Positions 47,422-58,609 of a stretch of 64,000 bases of DNA are shown in pieces. The stretch is from Knoxdaviesia capensis (lineage: Eukaryota; Ascomycota; Sordariomycetes; Microascales; Gondwanamycetaceae): the NCBI GenBank assembly GCA_001510575.1, contig LNGK01000005.1, positions 1 to 64,000 on the forward strand. The letters are read 5' to 3'. Each line of letters starts with the position of its first letter. Within the stretch, counting starts at the first letter, position 1. Made by a program: the position numbers and the translations under genes. The notes beneath the pieces were generated by a model. It was not told the origin of the DNA and searched no databases. It saw nothing but the letters and a program-made list of their open reading frames with translations.

Positions 47422-49678
47422 CTATTTCTCAACTTCATCAAAATATACAAGGACGGTTCCGGCTTTACATATATCCTATAGAGAGCGGAAGTTAGTATTG
47501 GTAGAGAGTCAACGGGACAGATATAGAACTCACCCCTTCGCGATGGGCCAGCTTCTTGATTACGCCATCCTGTGGCGACTTGATGACGGTTTCCATCTTC
47601 ATCGATTCGATCACGACAAGCGGTGCTCCTTTGCGGACAAACTGCCCTTCTTCAACTTCGTTTTTGAGAATCTTGCACGGCATGGGTGCGACGACGCTGC
47701 TTCCGGATTCCGACGCTCCAAGGACCTTGCTGCGCCAGGCTGGGCTGACGAGAGAGAGCTGTGCCTTGTTGCCTTCTTGGAAGACGGTGATGTTGACTCC
47801 ACCCAGGCCAAGAGTGTCCGGTGTCTGCACCACAGTGGACGTGACTCGTTTTGAAGGAAAGCAGGTAGTTAGGCTAGTGCGCGTTGAAGCGTCGGATGTG
47901 GTAGACGCGATGCTGCCTGCCACGCCGTCTATTACCACGGGATTGGCGTCACTGCCTCGGACAACTTCTGCGCGATATGTGCTATCTGACGTCCGGGACA
48001 GGGTAACGCTGACTCTCTGGTCTTTTGAGCTCGAGTCAGGATGGTCTAGGACCTGGAATGCGAAGGAGCGAGGACCGGCACTGTACTCCGGCGTGAAGCC
48101 TAGAGTCTGGCCATGCGGCCTTGCATCTTGCGACTCGGAACTCAGGGCGGCCATGGCGGCTTGCACAAAGACGGAATCGTCATGCGTGGGTGGCGTGAAT
48201 AGGCTCTCTTTCCAATTCTGAATGAAGCCCGTCTCGACGTCTCCCGTGATAAATGCCGCCTCGTGACACAGCTTCTTGAGGAACTCAATATTGGTGCTGA
48301 GCCCGACAATCTCATACTCACTGAGGGCAACACTGAGGCGGCGGATGGCCTCCCCCCGGTCTCTCCCGCGCACAATCAGTTTCGCGATCATTCCGTCATA
48401 CGCCTCGGACACGGTATCGCCTTCAATGAAACCGGCATCGATGCGCACATCGGGGTTGGTCTGCGGGGTGACGAGGTGCACGAGCTTTCCGGAATCGGGC
48501 ATGAAGTCTGCCTCTGGTCGCTCGGCATAGATGCGTGCCTCAATTGCGGCGCCATTGGCTTTGATGTTTTCCACGATCTGGTCCTGGGTCAATGGCAGCT
48601 TCTCTCCAGCTGCGACCCGGAACTGCCATTCGACCAAGTCAGTGCCAGTCACCATTTCACTGACCGGGTGTTCCACCTGCAATCGCGTATTCATTTCCAT
48701 GAAGTAAAACTTGCCCGAGTCCTTGTCGAGGATGAACTCGACGGTGCCGGCTCCGACATAGCCGACGGCCGACGCGGCCTGGCGGGCCTTTTGCCACAGG
48801 TCCAACCGAGTGGCATCATCGAGATCGGGCGCAGGCGACTCTTCGAGAATCTTTTGATGGCGCCGTTGAATGCTGCAGTCTCGCTCGCCAAGCGCAACAC
48901 AATTTCCATGACGGTCCGCAAATACCTGAACTTCGACATGGCGGGGGCGGACGATGTACTTCTCGACGAGCATGACCTCGCCGCCTTCGCCAAAGGAGGC
49001 CCGCGCCTCGGCACGGGCGCTCTTCAACTGAACAAAGAATTCGTCCTCCGTCATGACAATGCGCATGCCTTTGCCACCACCTCCGCGAACGCTCTTGAGA
49101 AGGACGGGGAATGTGACATCGCGGGCATGCCTAAGGAGGCTCTCTTCATCCTGATCAGATCCGTGGTAGCCGGGAACACAGGGCACACCGGCCGCAACCA
49201 TGATATCCTTGCTGCGGGCCTTGTTTCCCATGTCGGCCATGGCCTGTGCTGGAGGGCCAACAAAAACGATTCCTTCCTTCTCGCATCGCTCGGCAAATGC
49301 AGGATTCTCCGAAAGAAACCCATACCCGGGATGAAGCGCTTGAATTCCGTGTTGCTTTGCCAGATTGATTATTTTGTCGCCATCGAGGTAGGCGTTGGCG
49401 GGCCCCAGATTGAGAGCCTGTGCTCCCGCAGAGACATGTTGTGCTGCAGCGTCTGGCTCAGTGTATATGGTTGTTGTCCGAATCCCTAGACGGTGTGCTG
49501 TCTTGTGGATCCGGAGAGCGATTTCACCTCGGTTCGCAATAAGGAGAGATGTTATAGGAGTCACCGGGATGTTGTTTGCAACACTGGTGTTGACTGTCGG
49601 GGCAAACAACGGGGAGGAAGACGTCGAGAGGAGCCTTCGCGGGAGTCGGTTGATTCGGGGATGCGTGATGGATCTCAT
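47422..49678 (-). CDS. mccA: Methylcrotonyl-CoA carboxylase biotin-bearing alpha subunit
   Basis: Exons on the minus strand are 49678-47534 and 47475-47422 (732 aa). The 58-bp intron has donor GTGAGT, a TACTAAC branch site and acceptor TATAG; the 54-base last exon adds DICKAGTVLVYFDEVEK. This mitochondrial enzyme carboxylates 3-methylcrotonyl-CoA in leucine breakdown. An Arg/Ser-rich presequence (MRSITHPRINRLPRRLLST) precedes the biotin carboxylase domain (about 48-495) with IANRGEIALRI, the ATP loop RGGGGKGMR (198-206), and RHVEVQVFAD. The biotin domain has ESMKMET with biotinyl Lys at 694. The neighbouring beta subunit and isovaleryl-CoA dehydrogenase, sometimes clustered in fungi, are not in this window. 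It is convergent with met1, 197 bp apart. Confidence 0.95.
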
Positions 49679-50516
49679 TTTAAGAACCTGAGAAACGGGA
49701 GAGGGTATTATGAGAGAAACTGGACTGAACAAATAACATGTCCTGTTCTGTAGTTATTCACTGAATTGAAGGTTGGATAGTTTCTCTGAATACCTCTCGA
49801 CAGATAGCCGAGAAGTTGGAGGAGGAATGGAAGACCGAGGGATAGAAATGGAAATGCGGCACCCCAAGCCCGACAAGCCGAGAATACCCGCTCCCCAGCC
49901 CCAAGGTGAGCGGCATTCGGTCTCCATACAAATGAGAGACGATTAAGGGAGGCTTTTCAATGGAAAGCCCATAAATGATAACTTTTATTTTCTTCAAGGT
50001 GACATTTCTGCATTTTAAGATCCGTTATAATCGTGATGATCGTTTGCTAAGAGTTTTCCCATTGTCGCTTTCGCCCGTTTTTCCATACGACTGATTGTGC
50101 TTCTGGAGCGCGCGAGAGTGGAATAGGTGTATGTGCCTTGCTTCCTAGATACTCCCTCCGGCATTCCTGTATTATCTAGTGCTTCTTCCGTTGCGTTCAC
50201 ACATGTACTGTGCCGTGAGTAGTTTTTCAACATTCGCTTAGGGTTGAAGTGCTCTCATGGCTCATGAACTTGCTGCTCTCCATGCAAAGCGTGCCGAAAG
50301 GATGGATGCTACCCCGCGTCTATGTCACCGTTAGCCTTTGATTATTAACAGAACAGTTCAAATCGCCACTGCTCCATAGTGGCTTATCGGCGTCAGTGGC
50401 CTAATTTTCACCTGCACCATGTATATCGCCTGTCTATCGTTCAGTCTCGTCCACTCTTGATTTATTTCAAGCTCATTCAGTCGCCAACAGACCTTTTGTT
50501 GACATCAGATTAAGCC
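49679..50516. other. Divergent promoter, mccA and pyridoxamine-oxidase-like gene
   Basis: An 838-bp region between start codons. No specific regulatory element is recognised. Confidence 0.55.
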
Positions 50517-51442
50517 ATGCCCAGCGAGCGCGATACATCCCTAGAGGCGGTGCAGATTCCGCTGAATCACGAAGCCTCTCTTGGTGCCACAAACAAGCAG
50601 GAAACGAAAACCCTCCCGAAGGAGGTCGTCCAGTGCTTGGAAAATGCCCGGTTTGTATGTTCACCTCGGCCTTCGTTGAGGCCTGCTCCGACCACGAGCT
50701 TCAGCATATATGATCACTGACTTTACCAGCTTCATCTCGCCACATGCACGAACGACCAACCTCACGTTTCCTTGATGAACTACACATATCTCGAGGCCTC
50801 GCCGTTTTCATCCGCACCGGTCATTGTAATGACGAGCAACCCGAGTTCCAGGAAGACACATAACATGACGGTGAATCAGAACGTCTCGCTCCTTGTCCAC
50901 GACTGTACGATGCCCCGACTTCAGCGATGAAACCTCCCCAGGCCGAGTGCTATGCTGTATATACCCGGAAACATGGAACTAACCATTCGGATGCTAATCC
51001 GTAACGTTTACAAGGGGTGTCACATCGGCCGCCTACTACGTCACGGCGGCCGTCTGGGGGCGGCTCGCCGGGGCCAGAGCATCGATCATCTCTTGCGTCT
51101 CTTCTAGTAAACCTGAACACTGCCGCAATGTCCAGCATCAGCGCGACAATCAACGGCTCGGCGAGACTAGTAACGCCGGGCTCCGACGAGGAGTCCTTCT
51201 ACCGCGACCGCCACCTCGAGAACAACACCTTTGATAACTCGGCCGTTTCATTCTTCTCTGGGGACCCGTTCCCCTCGTCTCATGAAGATGGCGGCCGTGA
51301 TTGCTTTGTGGCGAATGAAGAAGTTCGAGTTATCGTTGTTGAAATCAAGGACGTCCGGATTAGCGACTGGAAGGGTGCTGTTTCCGATTGGGTTATCATT
51401 CCAGAGACCCAACCAGTTGCGCGTGCCGTCAATGGGATTTGA
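50517..51442 (+). CDS. Pyridoxamine 5'-phosphate oxidase-like (FMN split-barrel) protein
   Basis: Exons are 50517-50654, 50730-50904 and 51015-51442 (246 aa). Introns of 75 and 110 bp have CACTGAC and ACTAAC branch sites; no single frame shows the whole protein. Splicing yields ENARF-LHLATCTNDQPHVSLMNYTYL, then LLVHD-WVSHRPP. This is the pattern of the fungal pyridoxamine-oxidase-like family (split-barrel flavin-binding fold), related to yeast YLR456W/YPR172W. Those proteins are uncharacterised; true vitamin B6 oxidase activity is not implied. The C-terminal half has a Pro/Ser/Gly linker, SSLASLLVNLNTAAMSSISA, and a final beta-rich part (VRVIVVEIKDVRISDWKG). It is predicted cytosolic, with no signal peptide. 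Confidence 0.85.
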
Positions 51443-51843
51443 TGTGGAAATTGCCCTGGCTTTGATCCAACATAGTATTCTACGGATAGCAAATACCGAG
51501 CACGATGCAAAATATATGCACGACGAGGCAGTGAACTGTAAAGTTTGTCCATTATAGGCCCAACACCATGCAACCAAACGCCAGAGAGAAACATTCTGAT
51601 CCAATAAATCTGTACTTGCAGATGTTAAAACAAAATTTTAATTGCCGATTCCCAAAAACCACGCAGCCTGTGGTGAGCAACCCCTGCACAAATGCAACGC
51701 AGAAACCCGGGTTGAGGGTTGGCGTAGGGTATACCACTGATGAATTATACACGAACGACTTAGCGTTCTAAAATACACGCGGCCAAGTCGGTATTCGAGA
51801 CCGAAAGGAATAAGAAAGAAAGAAAACGCAAATAAAAGAGAGA
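51443..51843. other. Convergent intergenic region
   Basis: This holds the 3' ends of the pyridoxamine-oxidase-like gene (plus) and the transporter gene (minus). Nothing else is visible. Confidence 0.6.
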
Positions 51844-53618
51844 CTATGTTGTCCATTCGACAGTTTCTAATGCTGCCATGACAAGAATGAGAGTTGAGGG
51901 GAGAATCCTAGATTGAGAAGGTATTAGCAACGGCCACCGTGGACTTTGAAGAATGCAACTCACCAGATAACATAGCTCTGGAACAGAATCTTCGACATGA
52001 CTCCCTCGAAAACGTTGTTGATTTGGCAGATTTGTGCCAGCTGCAGCGCGCTCGGGGCTCCGGTGAGCAGGAAGCAGACGATGACAAATATGGGGTCGCC
52101 GAGAATGCTGACCGGGACATACTTGGCCAGCAAGGCGAGGATGGGCATCATGCACAGCGTGGGGAGCAGCATTCGGCTGATCAGGCTGGCAATGAGAAGC
52201 TTACCACCGATGGCAATCTCCTCGGGGTCGTGGGCCTCGTGGTTCTGGGTGTTGCGGGCAAGGTTTGCTCCCAGGACAACAAGAATCAACGGGACAGCCA
52301 CACCACCACTGGAGCGGATGGCGCTGGTCACACTGTTATTGATAAAAGTGCCCTCGATGAAGAACATTTGCTGCAGACTGGGGACGGATGCCACGATCAC
52401 GGCAAAGAGCATGGCCCACAGCGGAGGGTTCATGAAATTCCAGAAACCTGTGGCGACAATGGTAACCAAGCGAGCAACCAGGGCAGAGCCCTTGCGTATG
52501 GGAGCCGGAGTTCTGGCAGCAATCGCAGCCCCCAAGTTGGAGAAGAAGCGCTTGATACGCGACGTGGCATTGTCCACAGGAAGAAGCTCACCCTGCTCCC
52601 ACTCATCGTTGCGGGTGATGAGACCAAAGTGATCCATAGACGAGGCTCCGTTGAGACGGGCAGCAAAATTGCGGACGTTCTTGTTCGTCGGAGCCAGATA
52701 ATTGTCCGGGCCATCCTCATCTTCAGAAACGGCCGGGGATCCGCGCGAGCGGGACGTGACGGGGGTGCGACCAGCAGGAATGTATGTGCTCAGGTCATCC
52801 GAGGAAGACGATCGGCCAATGCTGGGATCGACCTGGGTTCCGGAGGCGATCTCGTCTTGGTCGCTGTCGTGGTCATAGGCCTCGGAAAACCGAGACTGCG
52901 ACTCGTCATTCTGAGCGGTATTGGAAGCGTCGTCGTGATATGCGTTCTCGTTTCCGCTCTCGACAGCGAGGTGCTGGTATTCGGGGTATTTGTGTTTGGG
53001 AGCTAGGAGGACATGGAATCCCCAGCTCCAGCGAACAAGTTGGCCCAGCTGCTGGAAAAGCAATAGGTAAAGGATGCCGCGAGCGGCAACCTCATCGTCG
53101 GTATCGCCGGGAATGCGGCTCCAGTGTAGGCCTTTGAGGGTTTGCGACAGAGACAGCACTAGAGAGATGGGCAGCGAATTCGAGTTTCCAAAAACACCCA
53201 TAGCGACGACGAAATTGGAGGCGCGTTGGTTGAACCGGAAGATGCGCGCAACAAGAGTCGAGCAGGTCCACGACACGAACGTCATCATCACAAAAATGAC
53301 AGGAATGATGCTTAAATCGATCAGTTTCTCGGCGTTGAGCTGTGACGCAAGCTTGGTGAAGACTACACACGGGAGGGATTAGTCAAAGCGACCTACGGAT
53401 TGGAGCAACGGAGAAGGGTGGCTAGACTCACTGAGACACGGCGTGAAGAGCATCACATTGAGATTTGCAAGAAACTTTTGTTTGTCGGCATCGAAATGGC
53501 CGAGGCGGGCGATGATATAGCCAGGCAAACTGACGCAGACCACCTCCAGAACCGCAGCGAAAACCAGAACCAGCAGGTTTAGCAGGCTCGGGTGCCCCTC
53601 GTGTGGTGCGGACGACAT
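51844..53618 (-). CDS. Auxin efflux carrier/PIN-like membrane transporter (Ecm3 type)
   Basis: Exons on the minus strand are 53618-53432, 53362-51964 and 51907-51844 (549 aa). Introns are 69 and 56 bp. Splicing joins FTPCL-IFTKLASQL, and at the end YVI-W-ILPSTLILV; the last exon is 64 bases. Membrane helices cluster in residues 15-170 and 380-549, split by a long hydrophilic, acidic/Ser-rich loop (about 185-350), the layout of PIN-like carriers. Conserved features include GVFGNSNSLPISLV and LLTGAPSALQLAQI. Yeast relatives (Ecm3 and others) sit in the ER or plasma membrane; the substrate in fungi is unknown. An in-frame ATG at 53759 would add 47 residues, but MSSAPHEGHPSLL (53618) matches the usual family start better. 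It diverges from pbs2, 2.9 kb away. Confidence 0.9.
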
Positions 53619-56501
53619 CGCGGCGGTGTTGTTGTGGGCGAGAGAGGGATATGTGACTGACGAAGATGTTGAGGCAGGCCCGCCGCCGGGATATGATGTC
53701 AAGATGCCCTGGGGATCTTGGAAAAGGAACTCGGTCCTTACGCGAAACGAAAAGGCCATTGCGACAGGGCAGAGGGCAATCAGCTCTTTATATAAAGCGA
53801 TGAGGCCAAGCGACTGTCAGGAAGTTGGGGACTGCAATAAGCCAGGGGTTCCACCGCGAGTTTGTTGTTTCGAGTTTTGCGAAGGCCGGGATGCTGATAG
53901 GGAGGGGCCTGGGAGGATTCTAATTTTAAATGGTGCAAAAAATTTGTTTTTTTCCCGGTTGAAGTTTTTGAGCGATGAGATGTCTGATGACAGATGACGG
54001 CCACAGAAGAAGGAGACCATGGGTAAAAATAAGAAAAGAAAAAAGAAAAAACAGCTGGGAGCTGTCATAGGTAATTATACATCATCAGCCATGAACGCAC
54101 GAGTTGGTAAGTACTGAACTGTACTGTACAGTATGAGTATATACATTTGGGATGGGACACGCGTGGGCCACCAAACCAACAGATAAGCAGGGGGCTTAGC
54201 GAACAAAACCGGACACCCACAGTGCATACTTGCCTATATGTAGCTAGGTTCAGTTATCCAAAGATGGCGTGAGAGTTGCGTGTGGCGACCTCAACCTCCA
54301 CACTGAGGAGGGAAAGAGAATGAGGCGAATGACGAGAAGGGGCAAAATGCCGCACCAGCACTCGTGGATGTCTACTGTAGTCATCTTTGCATCTTCAATA
54401 CTCATAACCCACGGAGTGAGATTTCGAGGACGTGAGTGAACCCGAATATTTCATTGTATTGTATGTGGCTGGCTGTGTGCGAGTTGCCAGAAGGCCGTCT
54501 GGCGAATTCTTGTGAGCCGCAAATGGCAACTCTTAAACGTCCAAATTTTACTACATACTCTGTCTGTAACAGAAAGAAAATTTCAGAAAGCCTTCGACGA
54601 GTTTTATGCAGGTCTGATTGATATTATCTGGCTCTAAAAGACGCAACTTATCTCCCTCACCACCCACATTAAACCAGAGCGATTTTTCCTCCCAGAAAAC
54701 ATGGCTCAGGACACTATAAAACAACGTGGGCGATTTTACTGGCTCTGCGGATTTCCCCATACGACTCAGTCTGCAACATACATGTACTAGGGCGGGCGAT
54801 AAACGCGTGAAAATACTGTACTCTCATCCGGCGAGAGCCCCGATGCCGCTACTGGCATTTCAGCTAGGCTTGCCTTTCACTGCCACGGCATTTATTTGCT
54901 CAGGCCCGTCTCCAGACTTGGCCACGATAACGGTGGTTGATGGAAGGCAAAGGACTTGTCTAGGATAGAACAATGTATATATATGTGTGTATTGAGCTCA
55001 CCAGAACGTTTCGCTTGATCTAATATCGACATACTATATGCTTTCATATATCCTGGTACTGAACTGCGCACTCGTGGTAGTGAGCCGGTGGTACTGTTAC
55101 TCGACCTGAAGCAGTGCCACCATCGTCAACGTATCAAGAGATGCACTGGTCTCTCCGGTGACAATTTTTACCCTCCTAGAGTTCGATGTATGCACATTTT
55201 TGAGTTTGTATGTTGCTGAAAGACGGAACGCCCCTACTCGTGGCCAGTTAGCTAAACCGAATATAAGCCGTGTGTTTCCCCGCAAGTCACTAGAGCATCG
55301 TTATCAGGTAACTTCCAGCCGACTTTCCCAACATCAGAGATGTGTGAGCATTTGAGGGGAGTAATCGAGCAATGTTTGATGCCAAGTATGATATCACAAT
55401 GAGAGCGACCCTGGACAAGGCGGCATTCATAATGGCAGTGTAGGCCCTGCTTTGGAGTTCCAGACCTTGGATGCCACGAATCCATGCCACATACTGACCA
55501 GTGAGAGAGGTCGTGATACAGGCCGATCCATCGGTGCCTCACGACCAGGTCTCACAGATACAAACTCTGGGATCCTTCTTCTTCTAACACGTGATAGATA
55601 TCAGGACCGAGACCCGTATGTACAGTAGAGTGCCAAAATGACCAAATACTCGTACGTAGTACGTACCAATATAGTCAGTGGTGTATAAATAGTTTTGGGC
55701 AAACGGGCATCTTTTCGGTTGGATTTAATACGATGGGAATTTCTTCTTGTGACGTGGAACTTCCTCGTTCATTATCTGTATATGTCGGTATTCCTAACAT
55801 ATCTGATCTTCGTGTGGCATACATGAGGCGCATGCTCTTTCGTTTTCTCTGCTTTCCCTGGTTTTATTCTTCATCTTGGTGCCGGAGTGGTGTTTTCTGA
55901 TCTCTTTCTGATCTCTGCTGCTCAATCCTTGCGAACACCACATCTTCAAAAACTGCTCCCGCTCCTTCCGGCCCTTGGAATGATATTTTCCAAAGCCAAT
56001 TGCTGATATCATTCCACCTTCGACCTCCAGCAAGATTCGATTCTGAAGATATCTGGTAAGATTTGGTTTTCCATCGTTGTTTTCTGCCTTGTGGTAAACC
56101 GGGGACTTCTCCCTTAAAAGGATGGAAATTCTCTTGTTGGCCTTTTTTTAATGCGGCCGTCCAATTCTAACGTCTAAATCTTCTCTCTGCACAGTCATAT
56201 CAACTACATATCTCCGAACATCTCCCCTATCGAAGTAATCTGCCCTGATTTACTTGACCTTCCATTTCGCATATATATCATTTTGCCACGACCTAGCCTG
56301 CGTCCTGCAGCGCTCAGCCCTGGTGACTACGCTCATACCCGTCTTTATAATCTCACTTCTCCTGGCATCTTTCAGGAGAGGGGTCTCAGTCTGTCATCTG
56401 AGCCGATATTGCTCAAACACCCGTCAGCAGTGCATTTTCTTAAAATAGTATATCGAACTTCCTGGTCTCATCATATCTCGCATTCTTTCTCTCACGGTCC
56501 C
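53619..56501. other. 2.9-kb divergent region, transporter and pbs2
   Basis: This contains the promoters of two divergent genes and a GTAC-type repeat at 54111. Next to pbs2 the frame is open without ATG from 56178, and a possible 5' UTR intron (donor GTAAGA near 56055, acceptor CACAG near 56194) is visible. No other gene is supported. Confidence 0.5.
54111..54133. repeat. GTACTGTACA-type repeat
   Basis: gtactgaact followed by gtactgtacagta; the only clear copy of this family outside 28.8-41.2 kb. Confidence 0.75.
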
Positions 56502-58609
56502 ATGACGGCTTCCTCGAACGCGGATGCTGTCCCGGCAACCCCGGATGAACAGATCGGTGTTGCCCCTCTCGGCAGCCCCTCGTCACCACCATCAGCGCCA
56601 TCCTCGGGGTCAAGTACTCCCGCACAAACCCCATCTAATGAAAGCCCGAAGCAGTACCCCAAGCGACTCCCGTCGTTGCGGACGGTCCCCGACCCCACGA
56701 ACATGAACCCTAATTCAACCCCGCTGGGAACCCTAAACAGCGCCCGGCGCCCGTTTACGTCTTCTGTCATGGGCGGGTCGCTGGAAGGCAGCGAAGCTAT
56801 GCTTAAAGCTCGCCGTCTGGCGGCACAACGCAATTCCCAGCCAAATGTCCCCAAGGTTTCCCGAAGTGATTTCCCCATGCGGGGCTCGACAAACTCTGGA
56901 CCACCCATGGCGTCGGCCCCCAACATGCGCATGCCTGCCGGTTTGAGCATGCCGGGAATGCCATCGCCGCCTATGCAGTCAAGCCACACCCCGCCGCCAG
57001 TTTTTGCCAAAGCACCATCCCCTGGATCACCATCTGGAGGTGTTGGCGGTGGACTCTCTAAGCGTCGGGGCTTGAAAATGAACCTGGGAGGTTCCGTTTC
57101 CAGTCCGACAACCCCATCAGGAATGGCCGGCCTTCCCACCATGAGCATGAAAGCCGGCAGTTCCAACTCCGGAGCGTCCTCAGCAAGTAGCCAACTATCT
57201 CTGGGCTCGACAAGCGAAACTGGACTTGTGGGCTCGAAGATGGATGACTTCAAGAAGTACATCGATGCCGAAAACGGGTGGATCACATTTGAGGGAGCAG
57301 CGACCATTACCAGCAAAGGCGTGAACTTCTCGAATGGCCATACCTTTCAGATCTCGCTTGACCAGATTGAACCGTTGGGCGAGCTCGGAAAGGGCAATTA
57401 CGGAACGGTGTATAAAGTTCGACATTCGAAGCCGAAGAAGCCGCGTTTTGGCCAAGGCATGGCCGGATTCAAACCCCACCTCAACCATTCCGTGTCCGAC
57501 CCCGTGCCGCCATCGCACGAGCAGGAAATTGATCGAGTTCCGCCACTGCCGCGGTCTGGTAGTGACGACCTTACTGGTGTCATAATGGCGATGAAAGAGA
57601 TTCGACTCGAGCTCGATGAAGCCAAATTTGCGACAATATTGAAGGAGCTGGTCATTCTTCACGAGTGCGTATCTCCGTATATCATCGACTTTTACGGCGC
57701 ATTTTTTCAAGAGGGGGCCGTGTACATGTGCATCGAGTATATGGATGGCGGGTCGATTGACAAGCTGTATGCCGGTGGCATTCCCGAAGAGGTTCTCCGA
57801 AAGATCACATACTCGACGATGATGGGCTTGAAAACGCTCAAAGACGACCACAACATCATTCACCGGGATGTCAAGCCGACAAACATCCTCGTCAATACGC
57901 GGGGCGAGATCAAGATCTGCGACTTTGGCGTCAGCGGGAATCTAGTCGCGAGCATTGCCAGGACGAATATCGGCTGCCAAAGCTACATGGCTCCGGAGCG
58001 GATTTCAGGGGGAGGGATGGCGCAAGCCGGAGGCGGAACTTATAGTGTGCAAAGCGACATTTGGAGTTTGGGGTTGACGATCATTGAGTGTGCGCAGGGC
58101 AGATATCCCTATCCTCCTGAGGTGTCGTCGACAATATTTGGCCAACTGAGTGTAAGCTGAACCCTTCATTTGTCCAGCCCTTCCTTTATTCACTGATGCT
58201 AACAATCCCTGGCTTGTAGGCGATTGTCGATGGCGAGCCGCCAGACCTTCCATCAACGGGATATTCGGTCGAAGCGCGCGACTTTGTGCGCGGCTGTTTA
58301 AACAAGATCCCCAAGGCACGACCAACCTACGCAATGCTTTTACGACATGCTTGGATGGCCACCCTACATCAGCCTGAAACAATTGCAGAGGAGGACGAAG
58401 ACAGTGAGGATGGCGTGACGGAGGCTGCCACGACTCTGAAGACTATTTCAATTGCAACCCCACCGGCAACTGAGGATCCCGTCGTCGCAGCATGGGTAAA
58501 GGAAGTTTTGCGGAGAAAGGCCACCGATAAACAAGACGCATCCACGCAGGCGAGGCCTGCACTTCATGCAGCACCTCTTGATAGTCTCAGTCCCGGACTG
58601 CATGCCTAA
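56502..58609 (+). CDS. pbs2: MAP kinase kinase of the HOG osmostress pathway (Pbs2 homologue)
   Basis: Exons are 56502-58151 and 58220-58609 (679 aa); the 68-bp intron has a GCTAAC branch site and joins FGQLS to AIVDGEP. The kinase phosphorylates and activates the Hog1/SakA MAP kinase on osmotic and oxidative stress. Residues 1-270 are Pro/Ser-rich and probably scaffold partners. The kinase domain has GELGKGNYGTVYKV (293-306), Lys365, HRDVKPTN (454-461), DFG (474-476), and the activation loop S484-IAR-T488 followed by NIGCQSYMAPERI, the MAPKK dual phosphorylation pattern of the Pbs2 type. An insert between the glycine loop and the lysine (KPKKPRFGQG...) is typical of filamentous Pbs2. Length is close to yeast Pbs2 (668). 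The first ATG of the frame is 56502; the frame is open upstream to 56178 without ATG. Confidence 0.95.

Noticed and set aside
48263..49489. 408-codon frame antisense to mccA
   Set aside because: It overlaps the biotin carboxylase coding region entirely and resembles no family.
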